Shown piece after piece: positions 9,927-22,982 of a stretch of 64,000 nucleotides of DNA (within the stretch, counting starts at the first letter, position 1; the number at the start of each line of letters is the position of its first letter). The translations under genes were made by a program, and so were the position numbers. A model generated the notes under the pieces. The model saw only the letters and a program-made list of their open reading frames with translations, did not search any database and was not told where the DNA came from. Origin of the DNA: Isoetes taiwanensis (taxonomy: Eukaryota; Streptophyta; Lycopodiopsida; Isoetales; Isoetaceae); NCBI GenBank assembly GCA_021234155.1, contig JAJEKV010000516.1, forward strand, positions 62,001 to 126,000. Direction: 5' to 3'.

Positions 9927-11171
9927 GCATGCCCCTATTGGCTTCGCCTCTTTAGGGTTCCGTTCGGCGAGGCGGGTAATTAAAAAAACAACCGTAGTTA
10001 AAATAAAGCTTCCATCCTGACCCGAGTTACTTTTTACTAGGGTAAAACATGGGATGTCCTCTCCTTGTCATACAGTGCATTTTTTTTTTTTTTTGTTTTG
10101 TTGTTTTGCGCACCGGGATATGGAGGAGGGCGCTGCTCCAGCGCAACGTGGATTTACTCCGGCGGGTCTGGCTATGGCAACCGTTTCTTCACGGCGTCTC
10201 TATTCACGCTTTTAGATGAAATCTTCATGCTTTGCAGATCATTTTCATCTTGGTTTTGGCCATATTTGTTGTATTCAAGGTTTTTCAACAGCCCTCTTGC
10301 CGTCAGCGCCTTGAAGGCTTGAATCTTCTTCTTGCGTCTAAGACGGGTTTCATTGCCTTGGGTTTTTGGCTGGTCCTTCCACAGCACAAAGAAGGCAGTT
10401 TTATTTTCTAAATATGGGGCCTTTCTGCTCCTAGAAAAGGAATCCTTAAGTTCTTTCTTGAAGAAGCTATTTTGGCACAGGAAATATTTGCTGATTATGT
10501 TCTGTGGAAGAAAGGGTATGTCATGAACTTAGGTCTTGAATATGGGTGTGGCATGACGCCTGTGAAAGAGCGGCGAGCCTGGACATCGTGATTGTTATTT
10601 CTGCTTTGAAGGGACACAAGCTGGTCTTTCGATGTAAGATGTGTAGAAGGGTCTTTTCTTTTGAAACGCTTGACAGGTTTTCTTGTTATAGTATAAGGGC
10701 CAAACCAGTGATTTTTCTCTGCCGTGGTAGGAGTTGCACAGCTTTTTATTTCAGATGGGCAGTGTGATGGTCAACTTCAGATTCAAGCATTATTGGTTTA
10801 CAATGAGCAGGTTTTTACATGTGCCCTTTTCACACTATCATGTTTTAAGAAATCAGCAATCGAGCATGCTGGGAGAGAAAGAGGGCGGCTACATATTGAT
10901 GTGGGAACTGCGTTTAAGGTATTTTGTGCATAAAAAAGTACGTTATGTATTTGTAACTTCTATATAATACATTTCGTTTTTTTATTTTTTCAGTCTTATT
11001 GATATATGATGGAAGATGCAGAAGATAGTGCTCATTAAAGGTCATCTATGCGGGTTGACAAATTCACTTAGTAAGTGCTAGTTGTTAAAAAAATCCCTCT
11101 GTTTGATGCAGAAGTCTCAGGGGGATGCTTGAGCATTGGGTCCGTCAAATGCTTTTGGTTTTATTTTCTCA
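9927..11171 (+). other. Probable leader/5' UTR region of the SANT-domain gene, no coding call
   Basis: Between the G-box cluster and the ATG at 11172 lie short open frames (for example 10065-10322, 10546-10767, 10724-10933) with no recognisable products. Long T runs (10080-10094) and T-rich stretches before AG suggest 5' UTR introns. Nothing more can be supported. Confidence 0.3.
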
Positions 11172-14100
11172 ATGCCGACAGATTATGTTCCATCTCGCGA
11201 CAGGCAGCCACATGTTAGAGAGATGAGATATGACCGAGGAGAAAGGGATAGAAGTGTCTTAGGAAAGAGAGACTGGCACAGAACATCCCCTTTTGGATCA
11301 TTTGAGAGGTCTGGAAGCCTTGCTCCTGTCAATGGTGCCTCATTGGGACCCCCCAGCAAACGACGCCCTCCAGGTATTTAATATAGATAAGTTAAGAAAG
11401 TGTGTACAGTTAACATGTTCTTCTAGATTCTTATTTTGGGATTCATGTTTTTGGATTGAAGGTGGTCGTCATGGGTTTTCAAGCGAGAATGGTCGATATA
11501 ATAGGGAATATGGGAGGTCGTCAGAATTGCCTTCAATGTTTGGTCCCCATTATCCTGAAAGAGTTGCTTCAATCACAGATGTGAAAGAGGCTCATATCCT
11601 TTGGCAGGGGAATGGATCACTTTATGCAGGTAACCCTGTGTTTGATGATAGTGATAAACACCTCACAGAGCGGAGTATACTGTCTAGAGATGGCAGGGAG
11701 ATGCCTAGCCATTCTCACTTTTATCATGCTGATGCTGACAGGCCTTTTACCAATTCTTCCTCTTCTGCTTATTCGCCCAATTTGGACAGCAACAAGGGGA
11801 TGGAATTACGAGGCTGGCATGCTTTGTACAGACAGGATCGGGAGCCCAAAGATAAAGTCATCAGATCAGAATGCAGTGAGAAAAACCTCAAGCAAAGGTT
11901 GACCCTCCTTTGGATTGGAGTGCACAAAATCATGACATAGAGGGCAGATTAGACAGATATGGCAGTAGTGCAGGGTGACTCTAGCATGACATCTTGGCTT
12001 AATTATTCAGATTTTTCCTCTAGCAGTGTGGATTGGAACTCCAAAGAAGCACTTCCTTCAGTGACATCATCGTCACTGGTAGGAGTCTGAAAAGCGGTCA
12101 CCGGAATCATTCTGAGCGAGCGTCCACACAAATCTGTTTACTAGTAGCTTAGAAAAGCCAACTGAAGAGAAGGTGTAAGCCCCCAAGCCTAGACCTACGC
12201 CTTGGCTGGGGACAAGGTTTAGCCAAGTATGAAAAGAAGAAAGTTGAAGGCAGTGACGAACCTTGTAATAGCATTGATGGGGCAAAAATGATATTCCATG
12301 GAAATGGAAGATAGAGCCATTGAATCATCAGGTGCATTTCAATCGTCTGATAATGGTGAGCATTTGAAACCATTGATATGGTTGGTTGAACTTTTTATTT
12401 GATTTGTTTGAGGGAATGTTTGTTTATCATTTTCGTGTGTATTTATCTTTGTTTGGTTGTGATGGTGCTGCTTAAAGTTCTGTTGTCTGTATGTTGTAGC
12501 AGATACTACGTTATTTCCATTGAACATTTTCTCACTTCTGATTCCTGGAATCCTGAAACATTAGATAACTGTAAAAGCAAGGTAGGGTGACTTGGCTGTT
12601 TGCATTCTATTGTGGATATTTATGTAGTGTGGCTTGGATTGTGGCAAATGCAGGTTCTACATCTCCTGTGTTTTTTGACCACCGGCCTGGCATAACCAAC
12701 ATGGTAGAGCTGGAAGGCTTTAAATTAGAGGAACATAATAAGGACACTCCTCTGGCTGTTCTTGAGTTCAGGCAGTGATTTCTTGGTTCCTCAGTTGAAG
12801 CACCTGAAGCATCTCCTATGCAAGATGTTTTGGAAGAAGTAGAAGCAGTGAAGGATATCATACAATCTGAGCAAGGAGCCTTAACAGAACCGAAATTGAT
12901 ATCTGATCTACAAGTGATAACGTCATTTCCTCAAGTTGCAGAAGTTGCAGAAGTTGTAGAAGTTGCTACATTTGAATCTGATGATTCAATACAGGAGATT
13001 CCCAACTCAGAAGCTACAGCTTGTATTGGCATTGCAGGTGAACTTTCAAAGGAGATGGTATTGCTCAAGATAGAGAAGGTTGAGTCTGAGATAGACCTAG
13101 CAGAAAAGGAGCTGCTGAAGTTTGAGAAAGTTGGAGTAGCTAATTATGTTCCCACAGAGGATTGTGTAGAAAATGATGGTGTTGAAGACATGAAAAAATT
13201 GATGAAGGTTGTAAGTCGCCCTTCCAACAACTTGATTCTGGAGCTATAGATGTAGTTCCTGCTGACCAGCTTCAGAACGATCTGAAAAGAATGAACATCA
13301 AATATGGCCTGCAGCAGGGAGTTACGTCCATGGTATTCCGTTGGTACTCGAGAACCAGGAACTGGCGGCTAAGGCAAGTAAGGCTCTTGCTCATTTGGTG
13401 AAAATGGATGAAAAGGAACAGAAGTGCTGGGAATCTTATACGAGTCTCACAGACACTCCAGTTTGGAAAGCTAATCAAGAGACTCATAACAGAATAAAGA
13501 AGAATATGCAAGGAAGGCTGGCAGAAGAAAAAGATTTTTTGCAATTCAAGGTGAAATTGCTTGCCTTGAAGTATAAAATGATTAAACAACTTGAAAATCT
13601 TGAGCAGAGCAGTGCCAACCATAAGAGAGAACGTTCAAAAATGCTTCGGAAGTCTGAGACAGAAAATAAAATTGGATTATCATCAACTAATCAGCGGTTT
13701 CAGCACGTTTGAAACTTTCATCACGGGTGATCATTCGATGCTTTCAGGTAAGACATCTCTTTACTGTTCTAAAGCACTGAAAGTGGCATGGGCGGGTGTT
13801 GTTTTTGTGCTCTAATAACATATCATCTGACTGCGAAATTGCAGGCCATCTGTAATGCTTGGAAATGTAAAATGTCTAATTCAATGTTTTGAAAATATAA
13901 GACATTCAGTGTTGTACTTTATGCAAGAAATGATTTAAAAAAAGCTGATATATTTCCTTTTCTGTACAGGTTTCACTAAGCATGATGCAATGACAGAGGA
14001 GGAAAGCTCTGCCTTGAAGAAGGTGATTGACTTACCAGTAACCAAATTGAGAGATTCACTAAGGATGCCAGCTATGGTTCTTGATCCAAAGGAAGGGAAG

Positions 14101-17100
14101 TCCCAATGCTTTATAACAACAAATGCACTTGTTGAGGACCCTGTTGTATTTGAGAAGGAAAGGAAGGGCATAAATCCTTGGACAGCAGAGGAGACACAAA
14201 TTTTTTTAGAAAAGTTTGCTGTGTATAGCAAGAACTTTAAAAGATAGCATCATTTTTAGAGCACAAAACAACAGGTGATTGTGTAGAATTCTATTATCGC
14301 AACAAAAACACGAAGACTTTGAGAAGCTAAGCCGAAGGCAACAGTTGAAAAAAACGGCACTACACGCACAAATGCTTACTTAGCGGAAGTTGTAGCAGGT
14401 TCAAAGATCTCTCTGCCGATGCAGCCAGTGAGACCCTTGGAGGTCAGGCACTTTCGTCTGCCTGTTACAGTAAGGTTATGAGAACGAGTGCCATATCTGA
14501 TGATGTATTAGAGAACGCCAGTGTTCTGAAGTCCATAATGGCAAGGGAGAGCAAACAATCTAGTCCGCCTGCTGTGACATCTGGTGCTGTATCAGGTGCA
14601 ATTACAGGTCTTTGTAATTTAAGTAAGGATGTGGGTCCTTTCCGTGCAAGCAGGGAGAGGCCCTCTAAAACTTTTTCAGCTTGTAAGGAAAATTGCACAA
14701 AGCCAAAGGGGATCGTGGTTCCCATACACGGAGAGATAACACAAAAATAGCAAGCGATGATGCAGAGTCTCAATGGACTGACAGTGAAAGGGAACTTTTT
14801 ACCAAAGCTGTAGTACTTTTTGGCAAGGATTTCAAGAGTATTGCATTACATGTTGGATCAAAAACACAGGGACAATGCAAAACCTTTTATAGCAAGACTC
14901 GCAAACGCCTTGGTCTTGACTCTCTTGTCTTACAGTGCCAGTCTAGTCTGCAAGATGCGGCAGTTCCAAGCTTTGATGATGTAAAAACTCTAACCTCCGA
15001 TGATATGGAAGGGGTAGAGTTTGCTGATAAGGAGATGGACACAACTGATCACGCCCAGCCTGTTTCACGAGATGTAGATGCCAATGTATTTCAAGCAAAT
15101 GTTCAAAATGAGCAGTGCAAATTTTCAGCATCAGAAGAGATACTACGTACTGATGAAGTGTTTGAGCAGATGGAGTCCCCAGCTGCTGTGCAACAATCTG
15201 GGGATATTGTTGTTTCTAGCTCAGAGCAGATATATGTTAGCATCAGAATTCAGCGCAGAAGTTAACGCAACTTAAGAGTCCAAATGCTGAAGATACAGAA
15301 AACTCTGTTTCGCCTGATGAAGAATGTATCTCGAGCACGGCAGAAAAAATATGCAGTTTTGACTTTGGATTGAGCACAGGAACTACAGCTGACGCAATGC
15401 CTGTGCATTCCTTTGCAGTTTCTGATGCCAGTTCAATGTCTCATGGGAGTGAAAGTCATGAGAGAAGTGACAGTGCTGAACTGAACATAAAAAGATAGAA
15501 AGGAGTCTGAAGCAGGTATAGGTGAAGATAATTTGGATGTGAAGCCCTTGCCTCAAAGGGTCAGTTTCAGAGTCTGCAGTCAGACATTCAACAGGCAAAT
15601 CTAAAGCACCAACCCAGAATGTGAAGACAAGCAGCAGCACTGGTAGTACAAAGTCCCAAATAAATCCACAGGTAAATTCAATAAAGACACATGAAGCTGG
15701 AATATATCAACAGAGTCTCCTGCAGCAACTAAACTCACCATCTGTCCTGCAGGCCCTACAGTTCTTGCAGCAGCCACAACAGCAACAGCAGCAGCAGAAA
15801 CCAAAAGTGCCATCAATTTCTAAAACACAAATGCAGAACCAGGAGGTCCAGAACCAACTGCTTCTGTATTTCCAGCAAGCTGCCATTTATCAGCAACAGC
15901 AGCAGCAGCAGCAGCAGTTTCAGCACCAACAGTTACAGGATCAAGTCATTCAGCAGATTCAAAAGCTGCAGCAGCAGCAGCAACCATCTCAGCAGTTTCT
16001 CCATCAGCAGCAGCTTTTACTTCAAGGAGTTCACAGTAGGACACTTCCTCCTCAAGCAGTGCAACATCTTCAGAAAATGATGGCTACTTATCAACTTCCG
16101 CCAGTTTCTCCCACCCCAGATGTACAGAAGCAAATGCAGCAGCATCAAACTAACCAACTATCTCAAACATTGCCACAACAACAAGAGTTCTCATATCAAC
16201 AGCCTAAGAAGTCTTCTCAACCTCGTGATGCACAGCTTCAGCAGCAACAGCATGTGTCATTTGATCAGCATCAGCTTCAAAGTTTCTTACAGCAACAGCA
16301 CATTGCACAGTTTTTACAGTGCCAATCATCTACCCATGCACTTACACGACCCAAATCTGCAGTATTGTCTCAGCAAAACCATCCTTATGGAACACAGCTC
16401 GTTGGCTACAAGGTTGATGAACAATTCTGTCAAACAGGACAGCCATTCTCAGTTATGAAATCTGCATCACAACAATCTGCGTGTGGTAAAGAGGCTCTGG
16501 TAAGTATGAGAGGAAATTCAAAGGTTCTGTTGTCTACAGACGAAGTATCCCAACAAGTGCAAACAAGTCCACAGTTGATCACACCGTTACTTAAGTCTGA
16601 GCCATATGATTTAACAGAAGCTCGAACAAGTGATATTAAGCTTTTTGGTCAATCACTTCTCTCACAACCAGCATCTAATGCTGTAAATTGCATTTCAAGG
16701 GCATCTTCAAGTTTATCGCAGCAAGATCAGGGCTGTGGGTCTGGTGCATTTGCGTATTCAAATGGAGTGCCAAATGCAATTTCTGGGGAGTCCTGTGTAG
16801 GTTTTGGGAGACCAACTCCTCCAGCAGTTGTTGCTGATGGTGGTCCCCTCTCTCTGGCACTGCAGTTCTTGAATCTAGGGTTCTGGTATACTAACTTGAA
16901 TGGTCTTCATAGCGGGAGCGGGTCTGGAGTAACTGAGGTGCAAAATGCTCAGGAAGTAGAAACGTGCAGAAATGAAGCGAGATCTTCAAGATAGTGAACA
17001 TCCAAGGTTTTTGTCCAAGGAAGCAGCTTCATGTAGGCCTCGGGTTCAGACATCTCCATCTCATCATCACACACTGGATGAGAATAAAGCAGTTGATCCA

Positions 17101-17586
17101 CATTTGCAAAGAGTATCCTGTGATGCTAAAAATGGTTTATCTCATACAAGTAGAGTAGATAATGTAAATTTGATTACCAAAGGTTCAGATGCGGATCGTA
17201 TCATCTCCAGGAAACATATTTGAGACAAAGTCCATGGCATCTCAAGCATTGAAGTCAGTTGACACCATGATGCAACAAGATTGGTCAAATGGTTCTAAAC
17301 ATTCAGAGGACGTCCTCTTTTGGAAAAGCTACCGTAGGGATATGTTGATTGATGCTGTAAAAGAAGCGCATTGGCACGTCAAAGTGGCTCTGAGATTCTG
17401 CAGCACATGCCTTTGCCATCTCAAATTTTGCAAGTTACTGGTCAAACTGACAATTGGGGTTCTTTGGGAGAGATTACGGCCTCCAATGTTTCATTACCTG
17501 CTACCCAGAGGAACATAGGATATCTTCCATCTGCCACAGAAAATGTAAGACATACAGATGCTAGGGGCTCTGATGCCAATGGCTGA
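11172..17586 (+). CDS. PWR: SANT-domain transcriptional corepressor, POWERDRESS/NCoR-like (frame-broken)
   Basis: In Arabidopsis, PWR partners histone deacetylase HDA9 in the nucleus; it is the plant counterpart of animal NCoR/SMRT. Support: the ATG at 11172 starts an Arg/Asp-rich head (MPTDYVPSRDRQPHVREM); exon 11172-11373 joins 11462 in phase to read PPSKRRPPGGRHGF; at 12200-12250 is the family block LRLGWGQGLAKYEKKKV; exon 12654-13747 includes the helical segment QFKVKLLALKYKMI; exon 13970 onward carries two SANT domains (14173-14325, 14774-14920); a glutamine-rich region (15621-16400) follows. GT..AG introns fit at 11374-11461, 12356-12653 and 13748-13969. Frame breaks are frequent: near 11890, 12080-12190, an in-frame TGA at 12776-12778, and near 13220, 13330, 14246, 14330, 14700 and 15265. 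The 3' end at 17586 is tentative. Either a pseudogene or an indel-rich assembly. Confidence 0.75.
14173..14325 (+). other. First SANT domain of the PWR-like gene
   Basis: The domain reads NPWTAEETQIFLEKFAVYSKNFKR up to 14246, then continues in the next frame as IASFLEHKTTGDCVEFYYRNK. The aromatic positions of a SANT/Myb fold (W, F/Y, Y) are all present. A single missing base after AAAAG at about 14245 separates the halves; the protein on both sides is well conserved, which argues that the break is recent or an assembly error. Described in two parts here because the frame changes. Confidence 0.85.
14774..14925 (+). other. Second SANT domain of the PWR-like gene
   Basis: An unbroken segment reads WTDSERELFTKAVVLFGKDF followed by KSIALHVGSKTQGQCKTFYS and KTRKRLGLD. 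The order SANT, linker, SANT with the second ending K-x-RK-x-LGLD matches plant PWR and animal NCoR architecture. The open frame runs from 14693 to 15265. Confidence 0.88.
15621..16994 (+). repeat. Glutamine-rich coding repeat with CAG/CAA tracts (PWR-like gene)
   Basis: A 457-codon open frame is dominated by Gln in its first 230 codons. Near-pure CAG/CAA runs occur at about 15768-15800, 15891-15919 (nine Gln codons) and 15967-15985. CAA interruptions suggest selection on the protein rather than pure slippage. Later residues (16400-16994) are Ser/Gly-rich and less biased. It directly follows the SANT domains; in plant PWR proteins the region after SANT2 is long and disordered. Counterparts on the minus strand and other frames are shadows. 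Confidence 0.8.
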
Positions 17587-17959
17587 GACATCTGTATGCA
17601 TGGGCAAGGCATTTCCTTGTCCATTGTATCAATATATGTTCATTGATTTTTTCCTCCTTTTTGTGCCATATTGATTTTCTGACCCCCTCAAACCTCCTGT
17701 AAAAGGGAGGGGTTCAAGTTGTAGCAACAGCAAAACAATCTGAACTCACTTATTGGAGTGAGGTAGAAAACAGAGGCTTGTGATGGGAGCGTTCTTCTGT
17801 CCACAGATTTTGTATTGTAGACATGCCGAGACATGGCTCCTTTGTCAACATTTTGATTGACTTCCAGGTCTCATGTATTTGTACCTGTGCATATACAGTT
17901 CAAGTGCATTTGCTTACTTTCTGACTACCGATGTTCATGGTATTCTTCTATGAAGCAAC

Positions 17960-18060
17960 GACATTGCAGCCCAAACATAATTAGTATATTACTAATCTTG
18001 AAAATGGATCGATTTACAAGTCATTGCAGTCCAAACATAATTAGCGTGATATATAATGAT
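17960..18060 (+). repeat. Short direct duplication
   Basis: CATTGCAGYCCAAACATAATTAG occurs at 17963-17985 and again at 18023-18045, followed by similar AT-rich sequence. It lies in the 3' flank of the PWR-like gene. Confidence 0.7.
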
Positions 18061-18224
18061 CGATAGACTAAATGATGAAGCCCGCACACCTATGTGCTAA
18101 ACGAGCCTCACGTACTCTAGCTTCGTGTGCAAATAAGCCTGACATATTTGTTGCTGTTGCCTACTATAACATCAAATCTTCTTAGAACGATCTACGAAGA
18201 TTGCACGATGTTGTAAGATATGTG

Positions 18225-18541
18225 AAGCGAGTGAATCTTGGCCATTGGATTGAAGCAATTAAATCTTGGCCATTGGATCATAAGTAGCTACGCTGTCTAA
18301 AAGATTAGCCATCCAATCGGATGGCCAATCTCGCCCGTCCAATCTAGGCTTTGATACATGACATAGCTTACACTATAACTTTATAATATTAGAAGATTTA
18401 GAAGATTTAGATCTTGGGCGTCCAATTGGATGACCAATCTCGTCTATCTAATCTAGGGTTTGATACATGACATAACTTACGCTATAACTTTATGATACGA
18501 GAAGATAATATCTCCTTTTTTTTTTTTTTTTTTTTTTTTTT
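18225..18541 (+). repeat. Imperfect ~110 bp direct duplication ending in a long T run
   Basis: A block containing CCAATCGGATGGCCAATCTCG and TTTGATACATGACATAGCTTAC (about 18305-18400) is repeated at about 18415-18505 with CCAATTGGATGACCAATCTCG and TTTGATACATGACATAACTTAC. A partial relative (CTTGGCCATTGGAT) appears twice at 18237-18285. The tract ends with about 28 consecutive T at 18513-18540. This may be the end of a small retroposed or MITE-like element; its boundaries are unknown. Confidence 0.6.
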
Positions 18542-18846
18542 ATATAGTTATATGATTTATCGGTAATGCGGATCATAATCATCTTCTGGCCTATATGATC
18601 TTTTTCATGTTTCTTATCCTCTTCTTGTCTATTCATGCTTCATCTTTAGGGTGATTTTTCACTTAGCTCTTGTAATGTTTACCTATCCCCATAATTATAA
18701 AATTACCCCTTTGGCTCTTTTGCTTTAATTTTGATGATCTTTTTCCCTTATTTAGTTTTTTAATTTTTCCTTTACTTTCTTCTTCTTTTTTCGAGTAGTC
18801 TCTTCCTTAGGGTTATGTCTGCGTTCTCCGCTTTGTAGCTCTCACG

Positions 18847-20643
18847 ATGGCTGCCGATGTGTCCTTAACCGTTCTCTCTCTGCCAGCCCTTGTACGGTGG
18901 CTGCATGCTTCTTGGGCAGTGATTCTCCAGCTAGGTAAGTTTATAAACTGGGTTCTTCTACATGTTTTGTTCTTCTACTGTGAGGGCTTCCTCTTTTCGG
19001 CCATATCTTGGAAGCTATGCTCTGAAGTTTGCATGGGAAGGAAGAAGGGCGGCTTCAATAAAGCCACATTGATCAGGATGGAGGAAGAAAAGTTGAAAGC
19101 TGAAAAAAGGAAAAAGATATTTGATTACCACAGGCCTGCGAAAATCCCTGGATCAGCCATGAACCCTATCAATCTTGAAGGTGCAGCCAGTTCTCCTCAA
19201 GTTGCAGCAGACCCCATTTCGGTTCCTATATCTGTTCCATGCTCTCCAATTAGTGTGGATCTGGCTCCAGCAATAGTTCTTATTGCCCCTACTGTCCCTG
19301 CTCCTGGAGTTGTGCTGGGCGAATCTTCTCTTAAGGTTAAAAAAAATCTCCTGGCCCATGATCAAGCCCTATCCATTTTAATAGCCTTCTTTCTTCCCCT
19401 TTTTTTCTTTTGTTTATTTAATCCTCTGTCATCTTTAGGTTTCTCTCTAAGTGGGTTTTTAATTTGCTGCTCCTCAGATATTTCCTCTAATTTGATCTTC
19501 TGATCTTCTAGGTTTAGATCTGATAATGGCATTCTTTTAGTTAATATTTTCCTGTGTTCTTTCTTATTTCTCCTTTAAATGTTTCCCCAACTTCTGTGTC
19601 ATCTTTTGTAACCTTGTGGAATTTAGTGCCCTTGTGTCTCTGCCTTAGTTTTTCCAGTCTAAATTGCTATCTTGTGCACTGGCTTGTCTCATAGTTCTCT
19701 AGTTTAGTATTGACATGTTCACATTTGTCTCTTATCAGTCTTCATAATGTAGATTGAGTTCATTCAAATTTTATCCTGATTTATGTAGCCAGCCAATTTC
19801 GTTTGTATTTCCTTCTTTTAACAATATGGGTTAAATTCTGTTATGTTAGATATTTAAATGGGTTAATTTTTCTCAGGAGAGTTTTAACATTATCTATATT
19901 GCTAATTGCTTATCCTTAAAATCGTTTATCCTGTTAGATAGGTGATGTTCATATGTTCATGTGTCCTTTGTTTTCCATATTCTCTTGTATTTCTTTCTCT
20001 GTTTATTTCCTTTGACACTTCCTTAAAGTTTAATTATCGTGATCCTCTATATTTTTGTACCATTTGTATAGGGTTTATACTGTTCTAATTTTCCACCGTG
20101 GCTGTCTTTTGTAGATCTGGCTCTTATATGATTCTACCTTAAATTCTTTAATTCTTATATTGCCTTATATTGCTTATCCTTAAATTCTTTAATCCCGATA
20201 GATTGTTTATTATTCATGTCCTTCGCTTTTCATTTTTTCTTGTATTTCTTTCTATGTTATTTATATGCTGCTCAGATCATCACCCGGTTCTTTAGGAATT
20301 CAAGTTCACTGTTTATGACTGGCCTGATATTTGTTCATGTCCTTCTTGTTGCTTATCTTCGTAATTATGTTCTTATCTACATTAAACTTTCATGTTATGC
20401 TGCTGCAAACGTGGCCTTGGTCTTATTTTTCAGTTTGCCTTCTGTTTTTAACTTGCTAGAGCTAGATCAGTGTTCCTTGTTGTTCTCTTTTGTTGTTTTT
20501 TAAAAATATGCTGTGGTGAAAGGCGTTAAGCTGGATGTGTTCAATGCTTACCTGTAATGGCTTTAGCAGTTACCCATTAGGCTAACTTGCTTCTGGTTCT
20601 GTTGCAGGTAACCGAACTCATCCCTCCTGGTGGTTTTTTATGA
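18847..20643 (+). CDS. Possible two-exon gene of unknown function
   Basis: An ATG at 18847 opens a frame beginning MAADVSLTVLSLPALVRWLH, with hydrophobic stretches at residues 5-50, then a basic segment (GRKKGGFNKATLIRMEEEKL...KAEKRKKIF) and a Pro/Val/Ala-rich tail. A donor at AAG/GTTAAA (19335/19336) and an acceptor TTGCAG at 20602-20607 are both phase 0. Joining them gives LKVTELIPPGGFL and a stop at 20643, about 175 residues in all. The intron would be very T-rich. I recognise no family. It could equally be a transposon leader or a non-coding transcript; the start is uncertain. Confidence 0.3.
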
Positions 20644-22982
20644 AATTCAGTGAGCAGAATCTACTGCTCAAATCTTCAAGATTTTTCGGAAGTTGGCCGC
20701 TGGGAGTCATCTTTGAACTCTTTTGGTTTTTAGTTTCTTGGTGCTGTGCCATACCACTTAATGTGGTTTAAATCTTAAACATCTTTGAAGTTCTGCTTTT
20801 GTCACTTCTATATCTTTCTAAGTTTTGAACAGATATACTTGCTCTAGTAACATTTTCTATATTAATTGCACGTTTTGGTTTTAGTGACATTCCACCTTTT
20901 TGCTTTAATATAAGAAAACTATTGTCTTCATTTATCTATTGTCTTCATTCCCTTTTGTCATCTTATCCTTTTTATCTTGTTGGTTTTTGTTGTTGCTTTG
21001 GTTCTTAATATGTTGTTTTCTTAGTATTTATCTCTACTTTAACTTGTGTCCTTTTTTCCCTCTGTATTTTTGTACTGCTATGTTTTAACGTAAAATTGTT
21101 TCCCTTTGCTTGTTCCCGTCTGCTGATCTTCTTGGATCTTTTTGTCCGGTAGTATGGTTCTTTTCTAAAGTTTATATTTTTTTTGCTCTCAAATCAAGGC
21201 CTAGTTTAGACGTACACCTAGTCTTTACTAGGACTGCACTTGAAAAGTCTTTCTGTTCCAAATATTTGGTCTTTAAGGCTTAGGTCTGTTTTTAACAGAT
21301 GGGGTTTTTTTTTTTTTTTTAGGGTAAGAGTATATATTATTAATATATAAAAATTTACATAGGAAGTCCCCAAATGGGATTGATGGAAAGAATTATCACA
21401 AAGGGTAACTCGTAAGTGGCAAGGATTGTACTAAGAACTACCACTCCAATCTTCCCTAACCCCGGGTTACTATAGGAAAAACCATCTTCATCCGGGCTTA
21501 GATACTATATGGAGTTAGCGACTGTTCCAAGCAACAAGAACTTTAGGAGAAACCCCACGAAGGCGAAGATCCTCCATCCAAAGATCCCGATAGATGCCGG
21601 ATAGGTCATAACCCCCCATCGCATTAATCGTTTAAATCCAAATCCCATTACATTTGAAAAATGAATAGAATCCCCTTTATCGCCAATTCTATCCAAGTTC
21701 TTGTTATAATTGCGGCCAAACTTCTGTGGTGGGCCAAGGCCATGAGGGCCACCTCCATGTTGAAGCTGCCTCAGATCCTTATTCTGAAGCGGCCGGGTCC
21801 TCCAAGAGCTACACCGCATCGGTGTTTCCAAATACACCACAATGATATATTGGTTAAAAAGTGAGTTGAATAATATCGCACCTATATCGACTAGAATGGC
21901 CGCCATGATAGCGGCACACACAAGCCCAATAATTGGACAAACCCACCTCCGAAGTCTCCTACAATTGGACAAAAGAAAAGATGGTCCATTGTCTCGGCGC
22001 TCCACATCCTAGAGGGCGTAGATCATGTTGAACAACACCTTTGTTTGGCCCGGCCATGTCATAGTGTATACTCCTTCTTGTAGACTGGATCCAACGAAAA
22101 GAATTGGATCTTTTTGGAACATAAGGAGGCCCAAGACTTTGTCAATAGACCCTTGGTTTACGCTGATCCAATCCCAACCTTTCTCTGACCTTCAATGGGG
22201 GACCGTGGCATTAACAATCCATACAACTTTTTGACTTTATATTCTGCCCCATCCCCACACAACCACCTATCTTCTTCCCCTACAATACCGAGAGACCGTG
22301 CATTGCCCACATTCTCCATAATTTTCCTAAAGACCTTCCTATCACCTTCCCCCAACACGGAACTATAGCTTTAAACCTTGTCCAAGTAATCCATCTACCA
22401 TTTTCCCATAATGCCCAACCTTACTTAATTCTCGGTAAAGACGCCATTTAGTAAACACTTGTGGGTGTACAAGTGCAAGAGGGAGCGCATCCCTCTCCCA
22501 AATCCTAGTGTTCCAAAAATATACTCGGCCCCCGGCCTCCCAATGAGCATCCGCTATATTAAAGAGACTCTCGCACATCCCGCCAAGCTTCTAATATCTT
22601 CCTCATTCTTTGGGGAAGTACCTCACCCATTGAGAATTCATGAAAGTAGGAGCTAATCTCATCTCTAGGGGTAGAAGGTTCCCCTTTTATCTTACCCCTG
22701 ATTGCCCGATGCTTGACAAAAGCAATAGCTGGGGATGCATCCCCTGAATAGCCCTCCGGACAAACTTGTTTTGCGGAACCTTCCCCTGGACCATTGGGTC
22801 TTTACATCCCAATCCCCATCCTTCCTATGCAACTGACTATCGAAAAGGCACATATTCGTGGTAAACCATGCAACCCTATGAGAAGCTATCTTGCCATTCG
22901 GTGTGGTGAATGTGATGAATTCAAAATTATGATTACTATTGAATTTTAAAAGCGGTTGGACTATCGCCCCATACAATTCCAT

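Noticed and set aside
15601..16860. Minus-strand and alternative-frame proteins across the CAG region
   Set aside because: Shadows of the glutamine-rich frame.
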